The notes under the pieces were generated by a model. It was not told the origin of the DNA, did no database searches, and worked only from the letters and a program-made list of their open reading frames with translations. A DNA stretch of 64,000 nt from Clostridium acidisoli DSM 12555 (GTDB lineage Bacteria; Bacillota; Clostridia; Clostridiales; Clostridiaceae). Position numbers and translations under genes: made by a program. The stretch covers positions 1 to 64,000 of the forward strand of contig NZ_FWXH01000010.1 in the NCBI RefSeq assembly GCF_900176305.1, given 5' to 3'. Shown in pieces: positions 43,775 through 52,575 of this stretch; within the stretch, counting starts at the first letter, position 1, and each line of letters starts with the position of its first letter.

Positions 43775-44536
43775 ATGCTTACGAAGAGAATCATTCCTTG
43801 TTTAGATGTTAATATGGGAAGAGTCGTCAAAGGTATTAACTTTGTTGATTTGAAAGATGTAGGAAATCCTGTGGAAATTGCTGAATTTTACAATAAGGAA
43901 GGTGCAGATGAAATTGTATTCCTTGATATAACGGCAACTTCTGATGGTAGAAAAACAATGATAGATGTTGTTAAAAAAACAGCTGAAAAAATTTTTATAC
44001 CTTTAACTGTAGGTGGGGGAATAAGAACACTTGATGATTTTAGGGATATCTTAAAGGCAGGAGCAGATAAAATATCTATTAATTCTTCAGCAGTTAAGGA
44101 CCCAGAACTTGTAAAAAAAGCAGCAGAAAAGTTTGGAAGTCAATGTGTAGTTGTAGCTATAGATGGTAGAAAAAGACCTGATGGAAGCGGCTGGAATGTT
44201 GTAATTGCAGGTGGTAGAATTGATACAGGACTTGATGCAGTAGAGTGGGCGAAAAAAGTGACAGCACTTGGCTGTGGGGAAATATTACTTACTAGTATGG
44301 ATGCAGATGGTACTAAAAATGGGTATGATATAGAGTTTACTTCAGCAATAACAGCTGCTGTAAATATACCAGTTATTGCATCAGGTGGTTGTGGAAATAT
44401 AGAACACTTTTATGAGGTGTTTCAGAATACAAATTGTGACGCGGCACTTGCAGCTTCGTTATTTCATTATAGAGAACTTACAATTAAAGAAGTTAAGAAT
44501 TATTTAAAAGACAAAGGAGTCAGTGTTAGACTGTAG
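43775..44536 (+). CDS. hisF: Imidazole glycerol phosphate synthase, cyclase subunit
   Basis: 253 residues, (beta/alpha)8 barrel paralogue of HisA. Catalytic Asp residues lie in [12 protein letters not shown] and [12 protein letters not shown]; phosphate loops GGGI and IASGGCG. Works with HisH. AAGGTGG before ATG. Confidence 0.97.
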   Translation: MLTKRIIPCLDVNMGRVVKGINFVDLKDVGNPVEIAEFYNKEGADEIVFLDITATSDGRKTMIDVVKKTAEKIFIPLTVGGGIRTLDDFRDILKAGADKISINSSAVKDPELVKKAAEKFGSQCVVVAIDGRKRPDGSGWNVVIAGGRIDTGLDAVEWAKKVTALGCGEILLTSMDADGTKNGYDIEFTSAITAAVNIPVIASGGCGNIEHFYEVFQNTNCDAALAASLFHYRELTIKEVKNYLKDKGVSVRL

Positions 44537-44557
44537 GCATAAAAAAGGGGTGATATT

Positions 44558-44887
44558 ATGGATGAAAGAATATTACTAGAAACTGTAGATTTTAGTAAAG
44601 GCTTAGTTCCGGCTATAATTATAGATGTAGAAAATAAAGACGTATTAATGCTTGCATATATGAATAATGAAGCCTTGAAAAGGACTATAGATACCAAAAC
44701 AACATGGTTTTGGAGTCGTTCTAGAAATGAATATTGGAACAAAGGAGCAACTTCAGGACATTTTCAATATGTAAAAGCTATAAGTTTAGATTGTGATAAT
44801 GATACTTTATTAGTTGAGGTAAAGCAACTTGGTGCAGCCTGCCATACAGGAAATAGATCTTGCTTTTTTAAGAAAGTAAATTTTTAA
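44558..44887 (+). CDS. hisI: Phosphoribosyl-AMP cyclohydrolase
   Basis: 109 residues, stand-alone enzyme opening the purine ring of PR-AMP. Metal-binding [11 protein letters not shown], and Cys residues in [12 protein letters not shown]. In many bacteria it is fused to HisE; here the two are separate genes 17 bases apart. Confidence 0.96.
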   Translation: MDERILLETVDFSKGLVPAIIIDVENKDVLMLAYMNNEALKRTIDTKTTWFWSRSRNEYWNKGATSGHFQYVKAISLDCDNDTLLVEVKQLGAACHTGNRSCFFKKVNF

Positions 44888-44904
44888 TTGATTGGAGAAA
44901 GATT

Positions 44905-45231
44905 ATGAAGGAAGTTATAGAAGAATTGTATGAAACTATCTTGAATAGAAAATCAAAGCCTTTAGAGGGATCTTACACAAATTATCTTTTTGAAAAGGGA
45001 GTTGATAAGATACTTAAGAAAGTAGGCGAAGAGTGCACAGAAACGATTGTAGCGGCAAAAAATGGAGATAAGGTTGAACTTGTAAATGAGGTTTGTGATT
45101 TAACATATCATCTCTTGGTGCTTTTAGCTAATGAGGATATAGAGTTAAAAGATATAGAAAATGAACTTCAGCAAAGGGAATTAAAGACCGGAAATAAAAA
45201 ACCAGAAAGAAAAGAAATAGAAAATTTGTAA
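44905..45231 (+). CDS. hisE: Phosphoribosyl-ATP pyrophosphohydrolase
   Basis: 108 residues, all-alpha MazG-like fold. The metal site EE..E..D is in [14 protein letters not shown] and [14 protein letters not shown]. Last gene of the his operon; the next feature is the long element copy D. Confidence 0.95.
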   Translation: MKEVIEELYETILNRKSKPLEGSYTNYLFEKGVDKILKKVGEECTETIVAAKNGDKVELVNEVCDLTYHLLVLLANEDIELKDIENELQQRELKTGNKKPERKEIENL

Positions 45232-45241
45232 ATTTGGTTTG

Positions 45242-45873
45242 TTCATAACAGTGAGAAATTGCGAAGTACGGTGAAGGGTTTTAACGATTGCTTCGCACGT
45301 TAAAAGGTGAAGTGTTTATGGATAAATCCATAAAGGCTAAGGAAATTTTTCCTCCTTAGGTCGGAAAAATAATGAATTTATATGTCTTAAAATTTAGAAA
45401 TAACGTTACTATATATTTTAACCGTAGGTTTTGTTTTTAGGAGTAGCCTTTGGTGTTTATACAATAGTTTAATATGCTAATAAATACTTATTCATTGAAA
45501 ACTTGCGACCTTCGGTCAAAAAGATGAATGGCTATATACTTTAGATTATAAACAGAATTCTTGGTTTCAGGTGGAATTTTTTCATCTGAGACTTAGAAAT
45601 CGTTATCCAGAGACGTAGCAGCCGTTATCTCCAACTTTAAAGAAGAGTGGAGTGTTACGGATGATAGCCATCGGATAAATCTAAGTTCAAAGATTTTTCG
45701 TAGCATCGCGAAGAAAAATCATCCATAGCTTTTTCCAACGGAAAAAATATCACCTTTGACCAGCAAAGCGCCTGTCAAACCCTTCACCTCGCGTTAGCGA
45801 CCCTTAACCTTTTCACCGCGAAGCATAGGTGAAAACCCTTCACCTATGCTTCGCAATCTCTTTATATTATGAA
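45242..45873 (+). repeat. Dispersed intergenic element, copy D (subtype 2, longest)
   Basis: 632 bp between hisE and the nitroreductase gene. Left end TTCATAACAGTGAGAAATTG and right end CAATCTCTTTATATTATGAA form imperfect inverted termini. Inside them, GTGAAGGGTTTTAACG and CTTAACCTTTTCACC add to the palindrome. The core ATTTTAACCGTAGGTTTTG and GCGACCTTCGGTC matches the other copies. About 120 bp (45553-45690) is absent from copy C and contains its own inverted repeats, so it may be an inserted module. Confidence 0.82.
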
Positions 45874-45903
45874 AAAAATATTCAGTGATAAATTTAGTTC
45901 TAA

Positions 45904-46644
45904 CTATTTATCAAATTTAAACCCTTGACTTTCAAGAGTTGGCTTTACTTTTGGATAATAAACAGATTTATATATATTTGAGGTAAGAGCACTCCAGTTA
46001 CCCTCTTGCTCTCTTCCAATTTCTTTTAAGTAGACTTCCATGTTGGCATCATATTTATCTATCAAATTTTTCAACTTATCTTTGTCGTAAGTTTCATTAT
46101 GTTTAAAAGCTTCAAGTGGAAATCTTGGCTTTTGTCTAGAGTTATCAGATGGATAACCTATAACCAAACCTACTAATGGATAAGTATACTCCGGTAGGTT
46201 TAGTAATTTAATAACTTCTTCAGGATCACGTCTAACGCCACCAATAGGAACTATACCAAGTCCAAGAGACTCAGCTGCTATTATAGATCCTCCCATTGCA
46301 AGACCTGAATCAAAAACTCCTGCAGCAATACCTTCAAGACTTTCATGTATTACCTGCTTGTTACCCGTCTTTTCTCCAGCTAAATATGTTTTGTACATAT
46401 CCATTACAAATACTAAGAATACAGGGGCATCCGCTATATAGGATTGGTTACCAGTAAGTTCTGCTAATTTTTCTTTTTTTAACCTATCTCTTACAACAAC
46501 AACTGAAACTTCTTGTGAATTTATAGAACTTGGCATTGCTTGGGATGCCTCTAAAATTTCATTTAATATTTCCTCAGGAACATCTTTATCACTGTATTGT
46601 CTTATTGATCTATGATTTTTAATTGATTTTACAATAGCGTTCAT
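45904..46644 (-). CDS. Nitroreductase-family NAD(P)H oxidoreductase (NfsA-like)
   Basis: 246 residues. FMN-binding nitroreductase fold: the opening HRSIRQYSDKDVPEE binds the FMN phosphate, a central helix carries AAESLGLGIVPIGG, and FVMDMY-type core strands are present. The length and C-terminal extension fit the NfsA/FRP group, which reduces nitro compounds, flavins and quinones. AAGGAGA before ATG. Monocistronic. Confidence 0.88.
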   Translation of the reverse strand: MNAIVKSIKNHRSIRQYSDKDVPEEILNEILEASQAMPSSINSQEVSVVVVRDRLKKEKLAELTGNQSYIADAPVFLVFVMDMYKTYLAGEKTGNKQVIHESLEGIAAGVFDSGLAMGGSIIAAESLGLGIVPIGGVRRDPEEVIKLLNLPEYTYPLVGLVIGYPSDNSRQKPRFPLEAFKHNETYDKDKLKNLIDKYDANMEVYLKEIGREQEGNWSALTSNIYKSVYYPKVKPTLESQGFKFDK

Positions 46645-46829
46645 ATATAATCTCTCCTTATAATAATTAATGTTAATTAATAATTATTATTATACTTGGT
46701 TGTAGAAAAAAAAGCAAATCTATATTTTATATTACAATTCATAGTATAATTCCTATATTATATAAATAAAAGTTTACTTTATACGAAATATCTATTATAG
46801 GGTTTAAAACAGTAAAGAAGGTGTTTTAT

Positions 46830-47114
46830 TTGATAAAAAATTACATGGAAGAAGTTGTTGATAAAGTTTTGATAGAAGTTTTAAATGATTATAAAGACAG
46901 TTGCCATTGTGCTATGTGTATTGATGATATAAAAGCTATGGCATTAAATAGACTTCCACCGCAGTATATATGTACTGAAAAAGGATTGTTGTATACTAAA
47001 TCCAATGAACTAATGACTCAATTTAAAACAGATATAATAAAAGAAGTTATTATGGCCATAGAAATTGTAACTAAAAATCCAAGACATGAACATAGTCATA
47101 ATATTATAGCATAA
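46830..47114 (+). CDS. ComFB-family late competence protein
   Basis: 94 residues, helical. CHCAMCIDDIKAMALNRLPPQY is split here as CHCAMC, then DIKAMALNRLPPQY: a Cys pair followed by the ComFB signature. The start is TTG 46830, 7 bases after AAGAAGGTG; GTG 46821 overlaps that site. In Bacillus comFB lies between comFA and comFC and its role is unclear. Here it stands alone, as in many clostridia; in cyanobacteria relatives bind cyclic di-nucleotides. Confidence 0.8.
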   Translation: MIKNYMEEVVDKVLIEVLNDYKDSCHCAMCIDDIKAMALNRLPPQYICTEKGLLYTKSNELMTQFKTDIIKEVIMAIEIVTKNPRHEHSHNIIA

Positions 47115-47133
47115 AAAATATTATAAAAATTTG

Positions 47134-47162
47134 TTGACAAAAGATATAGTTTAGAATAATAT
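47134..47162 (+). promoter_or_regulatory. Sigma-A promoter of the sulfur operon T-box
   Basis: TTGACA (47134-47139), a 17-base spacer and TAATAT (47157-47162), ~340 bases before the methyltransferase ATG. Confidence 0.8.
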
Positions 47163-47169
47163 ATGTATT

Positions 47170-47455
47170 AGAAAATATATTATTCCAATTGCTTTGATAA
47201 GAAATAGTAACATAAAAGAACTATAAGAGAGAGGTCTTTTTAGCTGAGAGAGATCTTTAGTACAATTTATGTGAATGCATCTTGGAGCACTGTTTCGAAA
47301 CTTTAGTAGATTACAGCGGGTGCGCCCGTTAAAGCGTCTAGGTATGTTTGTACCGAAGTTGAGATGTCATGTTTTTATTACATGATAATTAGAGTGGAAT
47401 CGCGGAAGTTACTTCTGCCTCTATAGATGGGGGAGAAGTTTTTATTTTGCAAATT
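47170..47455 (+). ncRNA. Cysteine-specific T-box leader
   Basis: The T-box motif AGAGTGGAATCGCGG is at 47391-47405, followed by a terminator: ACTTCTGCCTC pairing with GGGGGAGAAGT, then TTTTTATTTT. In stem I the strand GTGAATGCATC places codon TGC (47276-47278) in the expected specifier position, so uncharged tRNA-Cys should induce readthrough. This matches the Cys T-box described upstream of the ubiG-mccBA operon in C. acetobutylicum and C. perfringens. Confidence 0.88.
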
Positions 47456-47509
47456 TTTTTAATATTAATCATAGTATTTATATATGAAAAGTAAGAAAGG
47501 GGAATATAT

Positions 47510-48133
47510 ATGAATTCTGTAGAGTATTTTAATAATATAGCGGACAAATGGAATGTAATTAGAAGCGATTATTTTGAAGAAAAATTAAAATATAAAGTCT
47601 TATCAAAGGTAGATATAAAAAATAAAGTGGTTGCAGATTTAGGTTGTGGATCTGGATTTATATCTTTAGCACTTGCATCAGATGCTGCCTTAGTTTTTTC
47701 AGTAGATAATTCTATAAATATGTTAAAGGTACTAAAAAAGTCTGCACAGGAAAAAGTTTTGAATAATGTGTATCCATTTAAATCATCTTTGACTGATATA
47801 TCATTATTTGACGAATCATTGGACGCAGTATTTATCAATATGGCACTTCATCATATTAAAGATGCAAAAAAAGCCATTTCAGAGATGTATAGAATGTTAA
47901 AAAAAGGTGGAACTGTAGTTATATCAGATGTTAAAAAGCATAATGGGGAATGGGCTAGAGAAGAAATGTTTGATGAATGGTTAGGATTTTCAAATGAAGA
48001 AATTAATGGCTGGCTTAAAGAGACAAATTTTAAAAATACAAATATAGAAAATACAGACTTATTTTGCAAAGGCTATTCAAGTAAAGGTGAATATACTAAA
48101 ACCGGAATTTTTATAGCTTCAGCGATTAAATAA
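47510..48133 (+). CDS. Class I SAM-dependent methyltransferase of the mcc operon
   Basis: 207 residues. Rossmann-type methyltransferase with motif I VADLGCGSGFISLAL, acidic post-I loop VFSVDNS, and MALHHIKDAKKA. Called UbiG in clostridial genomes although no ubiquinone is made. Its operon with mccB and mccA points to methionine-to-cysteine recycling, perhaps removing a methyl group from SAM. AAAGGGG before ATG. Controlled by the Cys T-box. Confidence 0.88.
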   Translation: MNSVEYFNNIADKWNVIRSDYFEEKLKYKVLSKVDIKNKVVADLGCGSGFISLALASDAALVFSVDNSINMLKVLKKSAQEKVLNNVYPFKSSLTDISLFDESLDAVFINMALHHIKDAKKAISEMYRMLKKGGTVVISDVKKHNGEWAREEMFDEWLGFSNEEINGWLKETNFKNTNIENTDLFCKGYSSKGEYTKTGIFIASAIK

Positions 48134-48154
48134 TAGTACAGGAGGATAAAAAAT

Positions 48155-49297
48155 ATGAAAATAGAATCTTTAGTAATTCATGGTGGAGTAGATGGTGATG
48201 AGAGGACAGGTGCGGTAAACGTGCCTATCTTCCAGACATCAACATATAAGCAACCTTCTTTTGGTGAAAATTCAGGATATGAATACTCAAGAACAGGGAA
48301 TCCTACAAGGGAAGCACTTGAAAAGTTGATTTCAGATTTGGAAAATGGATATGCAGGATTTGCTTTTGCATCTGGTATGGCAGCAATAACAGCAGTACTC
48401 TCTCTATTCAAAGCAGGAGATAAAATAATAATTTCAAATAATATATATGGTGGAACATTTAGAGTATTAGATAAAGTATTTAAAAATTTTAATATTGGGT
48501 ATATAATTGCTGATACGACAAACTTAAAAGAGGTTAAGGATAAAATAGATGAAACTGTAAAAGCAATTTATATAGAAACTCCAACAAATCCATTGATGGA
48601 TGTAACAGATATTAAGGGAATAGCCGATATTGCTAATGAAAAGGAAATCTTAACTATAGTAGACAACACTTTCATGACACCGTATTTACAGACACCTATT
48701 AAATTTGGGGCAGATATTGTTATTCATAGTGCAACAAAATATTTAGGTGGACATAGTGATGTTGTTTCAGGGCTAGTTGTAGTAAATACAAGTGAGTTAG
48801 CTGAAAAACTACATTTTATTCAAAATTCTACTGGAGGGGTATTGGCACCTTTTGATTCTTTTCTGCTTATAAGAGGAATCAAGACATTAGCAGTAAGAAT
48901 GGATAGACACAATGCCAATGGAAAAATTATTGCAGAATATTTAAAAGAAAGAGATGAAGTAGAAAAAGTTTATTATCCTGGATTTAGTGATCATCCTGGT
49001 TATGAGATTCAAACTAAACAAGCAAAAGGATACGGGAGTATAATATCATTTGTACTTAAAGAAGATTATGACTACAAGAAATTTTTGTCAAATCTTGAGC
49101 TTGTAACATTTGGTGAAAGTCTAGGAGGGGTAGAATCCTTAATATGCCATCCAGCTAGCATGACTCATGCAGCCATACCAGCAGAAATAAGGAAAAAGGT
49201 TGGAATTGTGGATAGTTTAGTTAGATTATCAGTTGGAATCGAAAACTCGGAGGACTTAATTAAAGACTTAGATGCTGCGTTTAAAAAAAGTAAATAG
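48155..49297 (+). CDS. mccB: Cystathionine gamma-lyase (reverse transsulfuration)
   Basis: 380 residues, PLP Cys/Met metabolism family. The PLP phosphate loop ASGMAAI, ETPTNPLMDVTDI and the Schiff-base Lys in HSATKYLGGHSD are present. Splits cystathionine (or homocysteine) to cysteine; a gamma-synthase role cannot be excluded from sequence, but pairing with mccA favours the lyase. AGGAGG before ATG. Confidence 0.9.
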   Translation: MKIESLVIHGGVDGDERTGAVNVPIFQTSTYKQPSFGENSGYEYSRTGNPTREALEKLISDLENGYAGFAFASGMAAITAVLSLFKAGDKIIISNNIYGGTFRVLDKVFKNFNIGYIIADTTNLKEVKDKIDETVKAIYIETPTNPLMDVTDIKGIADIANEKEILTIVDNTFMTPYLQTPIKFGADIVIHSATKYLGGHSDVVSGLVVVNTSELAEKLHFIQNSTGGVLAPFDSFLLIRGIKTLAVRMDRHNANGKIIAEYLKERDEVEKVYYPGFSDHPGYEIQTKQAKGYGSIISFVLKEDYDYKKFLSNLELVTFGESLGGVESLICHPASMTHAAIPAEIRKKVGIVDSLVRLSVGIENSEDLIKDLDAAFKKSK

Positions 49298-49316
49298 TTT
49301 AAAGAGGGTATGAATT

Positions 49317-50225
49317 ATGAAATATTTAGAAAATATTAGAGAACTTATTGGAAATACACCAATAATAAAAATAAATAATATAGAAATTGCAAATGGTAAT
49401 AATATCTTTGCAAAACTTGAAATAAACAATCCTGGTGGGAGTATCAAGGACAGGATTGGAGTGTACATGATAGAGGATGCAGAGGAAAAAGGATTATTAA
49501 AACCAGGATATACAATTATTGAAGCTACTGCAGGAAATACTGGGATTGGTATAGCATTAGCGGCAGTGAATAAGGGATATAATGTTACTTTTGTTGTACC
49601 TGAAAAATTTTCTTTAGAAAAACAAGCTATTATGAGGGCACTTGGAGCAAAGATTGTAAATACTTCAAGAGAACAGGGTATACTTGGAGCAATTGCCAAG
49701 GCAGAAGAATTGTTAAAGACAACTAATAATTCTATAAGTCTAAAACAGTTTGAAAATCAACAAAATCCATTTGCACATTATGCAACTACTGGTCCAGAAA
49801 TATATAAAGATTTAGATGGTCAAATAGATTATTTTGTTACTGGGGCAGGAAGTGGAGGCACATATACAGGAATTGTGAGATATCTAAAAGAAAAAAATCC
49901 GAATATTAAAGGCATACTTGCGGATCCAGAAGGTTCAACTATTGGTGGTGGTATCGAGGGCTGTTATGAAATAGAGGGAATAGGTAACAATTTTATACCT
50001 AAGACTATGGATAATAAGCTTGTAGATGAAGTTATAAAAATAAAAGATAAAGATGCTTTTGATATGGTAAAACAAATTGCATTAAAAGAAGGAATTTTAG
50101 TTGGAAGTTCGTCAGGTGCAGCACTTGTGGCTGCATTAAAAATAGCAGAAAAAGTTAAGAATGCTAATATCGTAACGTTATTTCCAGATAGAGGAGATAG
50201 ATATATAAGTAAAGGAATTTACTAA
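49317..50225 (+). CDS. mccA: Cystathionine beta-synthase / cysteine synthase-family enzyme
   Basis: 302 residues, PLP fold type II. The Schiff-base Lys is in NPGGSIKDRIG, the substrate loop is EATAGNTGIGIA, and the PLP phosphate loop GAGSGGTYTG. Members of this operon join O-acetylserine or serine with homocysteine to form cystathionine. No CBS or heme domain. It is the last gene of the operon; element copy B starts 24 bases later. Confidence 0.9.
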   Translation: MKYLENIRELIGNTPIIKINNIEIANGNNIFAKLEINNPGGSIKDRIGVYMIEDAEEKGLLKPGYTIIEATAGNTGIGIALAAVNKGYNVTFVVPEKFSLEKQAIMRALGAKIVNTSREQGILGAIAKAEELLKTTNNSISLKQFENQQNPFAHYATTGPEIYKDLDGQIDYFVTGAGSGGTYTGIVRYLKEKNPNIKGILADPEGSTIGGGIEGCYEIEGIGNNFIPKTMDNKLVDEVIKIKDKDAFDMVKQIALKEGILVGSSSGAALVAALKIAEKVKNANIVTLFPDRGDRYISKGIY

Positions 50226-50248
50226 TTTACAGCTCACAGTTTGTATGC

Positions 50249-50786
50249 TTCATAATAGTGATAAATTGCGAAGCAAAGACTAAAGAATTTTAAAGCTAGA
50301 TAAAAAGATTAAAGAAAGCCTTCGGCTAGATTAAAGGTTTGACGATGCCAAGGCCGTCAAAGGAGAGAGATGTTACTTACGCAACAGGTAAAGGAAAATT
50401 TTCCTTCTACGTCAGAAAAATAGTAAACTTAATTTATACATCTTAGTATTTAAAGATAACTCAAATATGTATTTTAACCGCAGGTTGTGCTTTTAGGCGT
50501 AGCCTGTGGTGTTAGCATTATGGTTAATATTGTAATAAATACTTATGTATTGAATACCACGACCTTCGGTCGAAAAATGAATGGCAATATACTTTAGCTT
50601 ATATATTTAAGCTAAAAGATTTTTAGCAGCATAGCGTAGAAAAATCATCCTAAACCTTTTGATGCAAGCAAATTCTCTCACCGTTAATTCTTTAATCTTG
50701 CCACTCTGGAAATCTTTCACCTTTTTACTCACGCAGTAGAGGAAAATTTTTAACCAGTTGTTTCGTAATTTCTTCATATTATTATT
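50249..50786 (+). repeat. Dispersed intergenic element, copy B (subtype 1)
   Basis: About 540 bp. Left end TTCATAATAGTGATAAATTGCG; right end CAGTTGTTTCGTAATTTCTTC. It has the subtype 1 arms (AAAGCCTTCGGCTAGAT, CCACTCTGG, ACGCAGTAGAGGAAAAT) but also the subtype 2 block AGATTTTTAGCAG...GAAAAATCATCC, so the subtypes share parts. The core ATTTTAACCGCAGG...TTAGGCGTAGCCT and CGACCTTCGGTCG is conserved. In CGACCTTCGGTCG the outer pair is extended relative to other copies, which supports a real stem. Confidence 0.82.
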
Positions 50787-50900
50787 AAACATCATTTATT
50801 AAAAGCAATTATGTTATAATATTATAAAAAAAGTATACTTTGAAGCAGGATAGTCTAAATGACTGTCATGAACTAACATAGTAATACAAGAGGTGTAAAG

Positions 50901-51659
50901 ATGAAAATATTATTAGTAAATGATGATGGTATTCATGCTGATGGACTGCACGTTTTAGCAAAAGAAATAGAAAAAGACAATGAGGTGATTATCGTAGCGC
51001 CAGATGATCAAAGAAGTGCATGCGGGCACTCAATAACCCTTGGCATGCCATTAACATTAAAAGAAGTTAAAATTAATGGAGTGAGATCAAAAGCATATAG
51101 TGTTAGTGGGACACCAGCAGATTGTGTTAGAATTGGTGTCCTTAAATTATGCAATGGTGAGGGAATAGATCTAATAATATCGGGAATAAATAGGGGAGTA
51201 AATCTAGGAAGAGACATTCTATATTCAGGAACGGTTTCTGCGGCAATTGAAGCTGGAATTAATAAAATACCGTCAATTGCAGTGTCAGCACATATAAATG
51301 TTGAAAAGATAAATTATGAAGTAGCAGCAAAGTATGCCAAAGAAATTCTCAAATGCTCAATGGAAAATTATATTGGAAGTAATGTAGTCCTAAATTTAAA
51401 TGTGCCGTCAATTGAGGAAGACCAAATAAAAGGCATTAAGGTATGTAAAAGCGGTGGAAGACTTTATGAAGATCGATATGATGAGCTAGACAGAAGTAAT
51501 GATGAAATAAGGTATATTGCCAATGGAGTAATGAATCAAACTTATGATGAGGATACGGATGTGTATTACTTGAAGAATGGATATGTTACATTAACTCCAT
51601 TGCAATATGATTTGACGGACTATAAACTAATAGAAAAACTAGAAAAAATTATAGATTAA
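50901..51659 (+). CDS. surE: 5'-nucleotidase SurE
   Basis: 252 residues. Metal-dependent survival-protein phosphatase acting on nucleoside monophosphates. The opening LLVNDDGIHADG (metal Asp pair), DQRSACGHSIT, SGTPADCV and SGINRGVNLG are typical. AAGAGGTG before ATG. The next gene follows 36 bases later. Confidence 0.96.
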   Translation: MKILLVNDDGIHADGLHVLAKEIEKDNEVIIVAPDDQRSACGHSITLGMPLTLKEVKINGVRSKAYSVSGTPADCVRIGVLKLCNGEGIDLIISGINRGVNLGRDILYSGTVSAAIEAGINKIPSIAVSAHINVEKINYEVAAKYAKEILKCSMENYIGSNVVLNLNVPSIEEDQIKGIKVCKSGGRLYEDRYDELDRSNDEIRYIANGVMNQTYDEDTDVYYLKNGYVTLTPLQYDLTDYKLIEKLEKIID

Positions 51660-51695
51660 TGGAATATTTAATGCATAATTGCAAATGATATAAAT

Positions 51696-52109
51696 ATGGT
51701 AAAAAGATTTGTATTATACGGTTTTCTTGGAATTTGTGCAGAAATATTTTGGACTGGAATGGGATCATTAATTAATGGAGACATTAGATTAAGAGGGTTC
51801 ACATATATATGGATGTTTCCTATATATGGAATGATCGTTTTCCTAGAACCAATACAGCATAAGATTAAAAATTGGCCGCTTGTTTTAAGAGGGGGTGTGT
51901 ATACAATTTTAATTTTTTTTATGGAATACACGAGTGGGTTGTTTTTAAGATTTCTGCTGGGTGTTTGCCCCTGGAATTATACAGGGCCTCTAGCTATTAA
52001 TGGACTCATAAGGCTGGATTTTATACCAATATGGTTTTGTTTTGGTATAATAATTGAGAAGATTCACTATACTATAGATAAAATTAGTGTTTTATTGAGA
52101 ACACAGTAA
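51696..52109 (+). CDS. Four-helix membrane protein (CmpB-like, putative ABC-transporter type IV family)
   Basis: 137 residues with about four membrane helices (~3-20, 33-52, 64-85, 105-125). The conserved-looking FPIYG and WNYTGP motifs match a Firmicute membrane family annotated as putative ABC-transporter type IV. There is no strong ribosome site before ATG 51696, so translation may be coupled to surE or weak. Function unknown. Confidence 0.72.
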   Translation: MVKRFVLYGFLGICAEIFWTGMGSLINGDIRLRGFTYIWMFPIYGMIVFLEPIQHKIKNWPLVLRGGVYTILIFFMEYTSGLFLRFLLGVCPWNYTGPLAINGLIRLDFIPIWFCFGIIIEKIHYTIDKISVLLRTQ

Positions 52110-52210
52110 TAAAGTTAGAATTTCATTCGGATAAAATTTACCTCCACAAATTCTCCACAATTGTAATCTATAATAAAGTTATAAATTACATTGTTAAAGG
52201 AGGAGTAGTT

Positions 52211-52465
52211 ATGATGCGTGGATATGGAGGTTATGGGTTTCGAAGTTGTATTGGTGGAGGTTTTTTTCCATTTACAATGATATTTAATTTAGTTATACTA
52301 ATTATTCTTGTGGTAGTTGGAGTTAAATTATATAAGAAATATATAAGTGGTACAGATAATTCAATTGCAATTAAAATATTAAATGAGAAATATGCTAGTG
52401 GAGATATAACAGAAGAAGAATACTCTAGGAGAAGAGAAATTCTTTTAAATAAAAAGAAAAAGTAA
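52211..52465 (+). CDS. Small membrane protein with C-terminal SHOCT domain
   Basis: 84 residues. A Gly/Tyr-rich start (RGYGGYGFRSC) is followed by one membrane helix (~25-45) and a SHOCT motif (ILNEKYASGDITEEEYSRRR), a short oligomerisation module. AAAGGAGGA before ATG. Ends at a strong hairpin. Lies just before a two-component operon, but a link is not shown. Confidence 0.82.
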   Translation: MMRGYGGYGFRSCIGGGFFPFTMIFNLVILIILVVVGVKLYKKYISGTDNSIAIKILNEKYASGDITEEEYSRRREILLNKKKK

Positions 52466-52473
52466 ATCTATAG

Positions 52474-52519
52474 ATAGGTATGTTTCAAATAACTTGATTA
52501 TTTTGATACATACCTATTG
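52474..52519 (+). terminator. Terminator after the SHOCT gene
   Basis: ATAGGTATGTTTCAAATAA pairs with TTATTTTGATACATACCTAT with one mismatch region, then TGTTTAT. Confidence 0.7.
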
Positions 52520-52575
52520 TTTATATGTTGAATATGGCAAATAATATTGTTAATAGAGTGTTTGGAGTGAAGCGT

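Noticed and set aside
50607-50795. Minus-strand 62-codon frame inside element copy B
   Set aside because: It is not preserved as a frame in the other element copies, so it is not a transposase or element-coded protein.
50226-50900. S-box (SAM) riboswitch on the minus strand downstream of mccA
   Set aside because: I looked for the GAGAGG...GGC AAC-type motifs and found only the repeat element; a covariance search is still needed for certainty.
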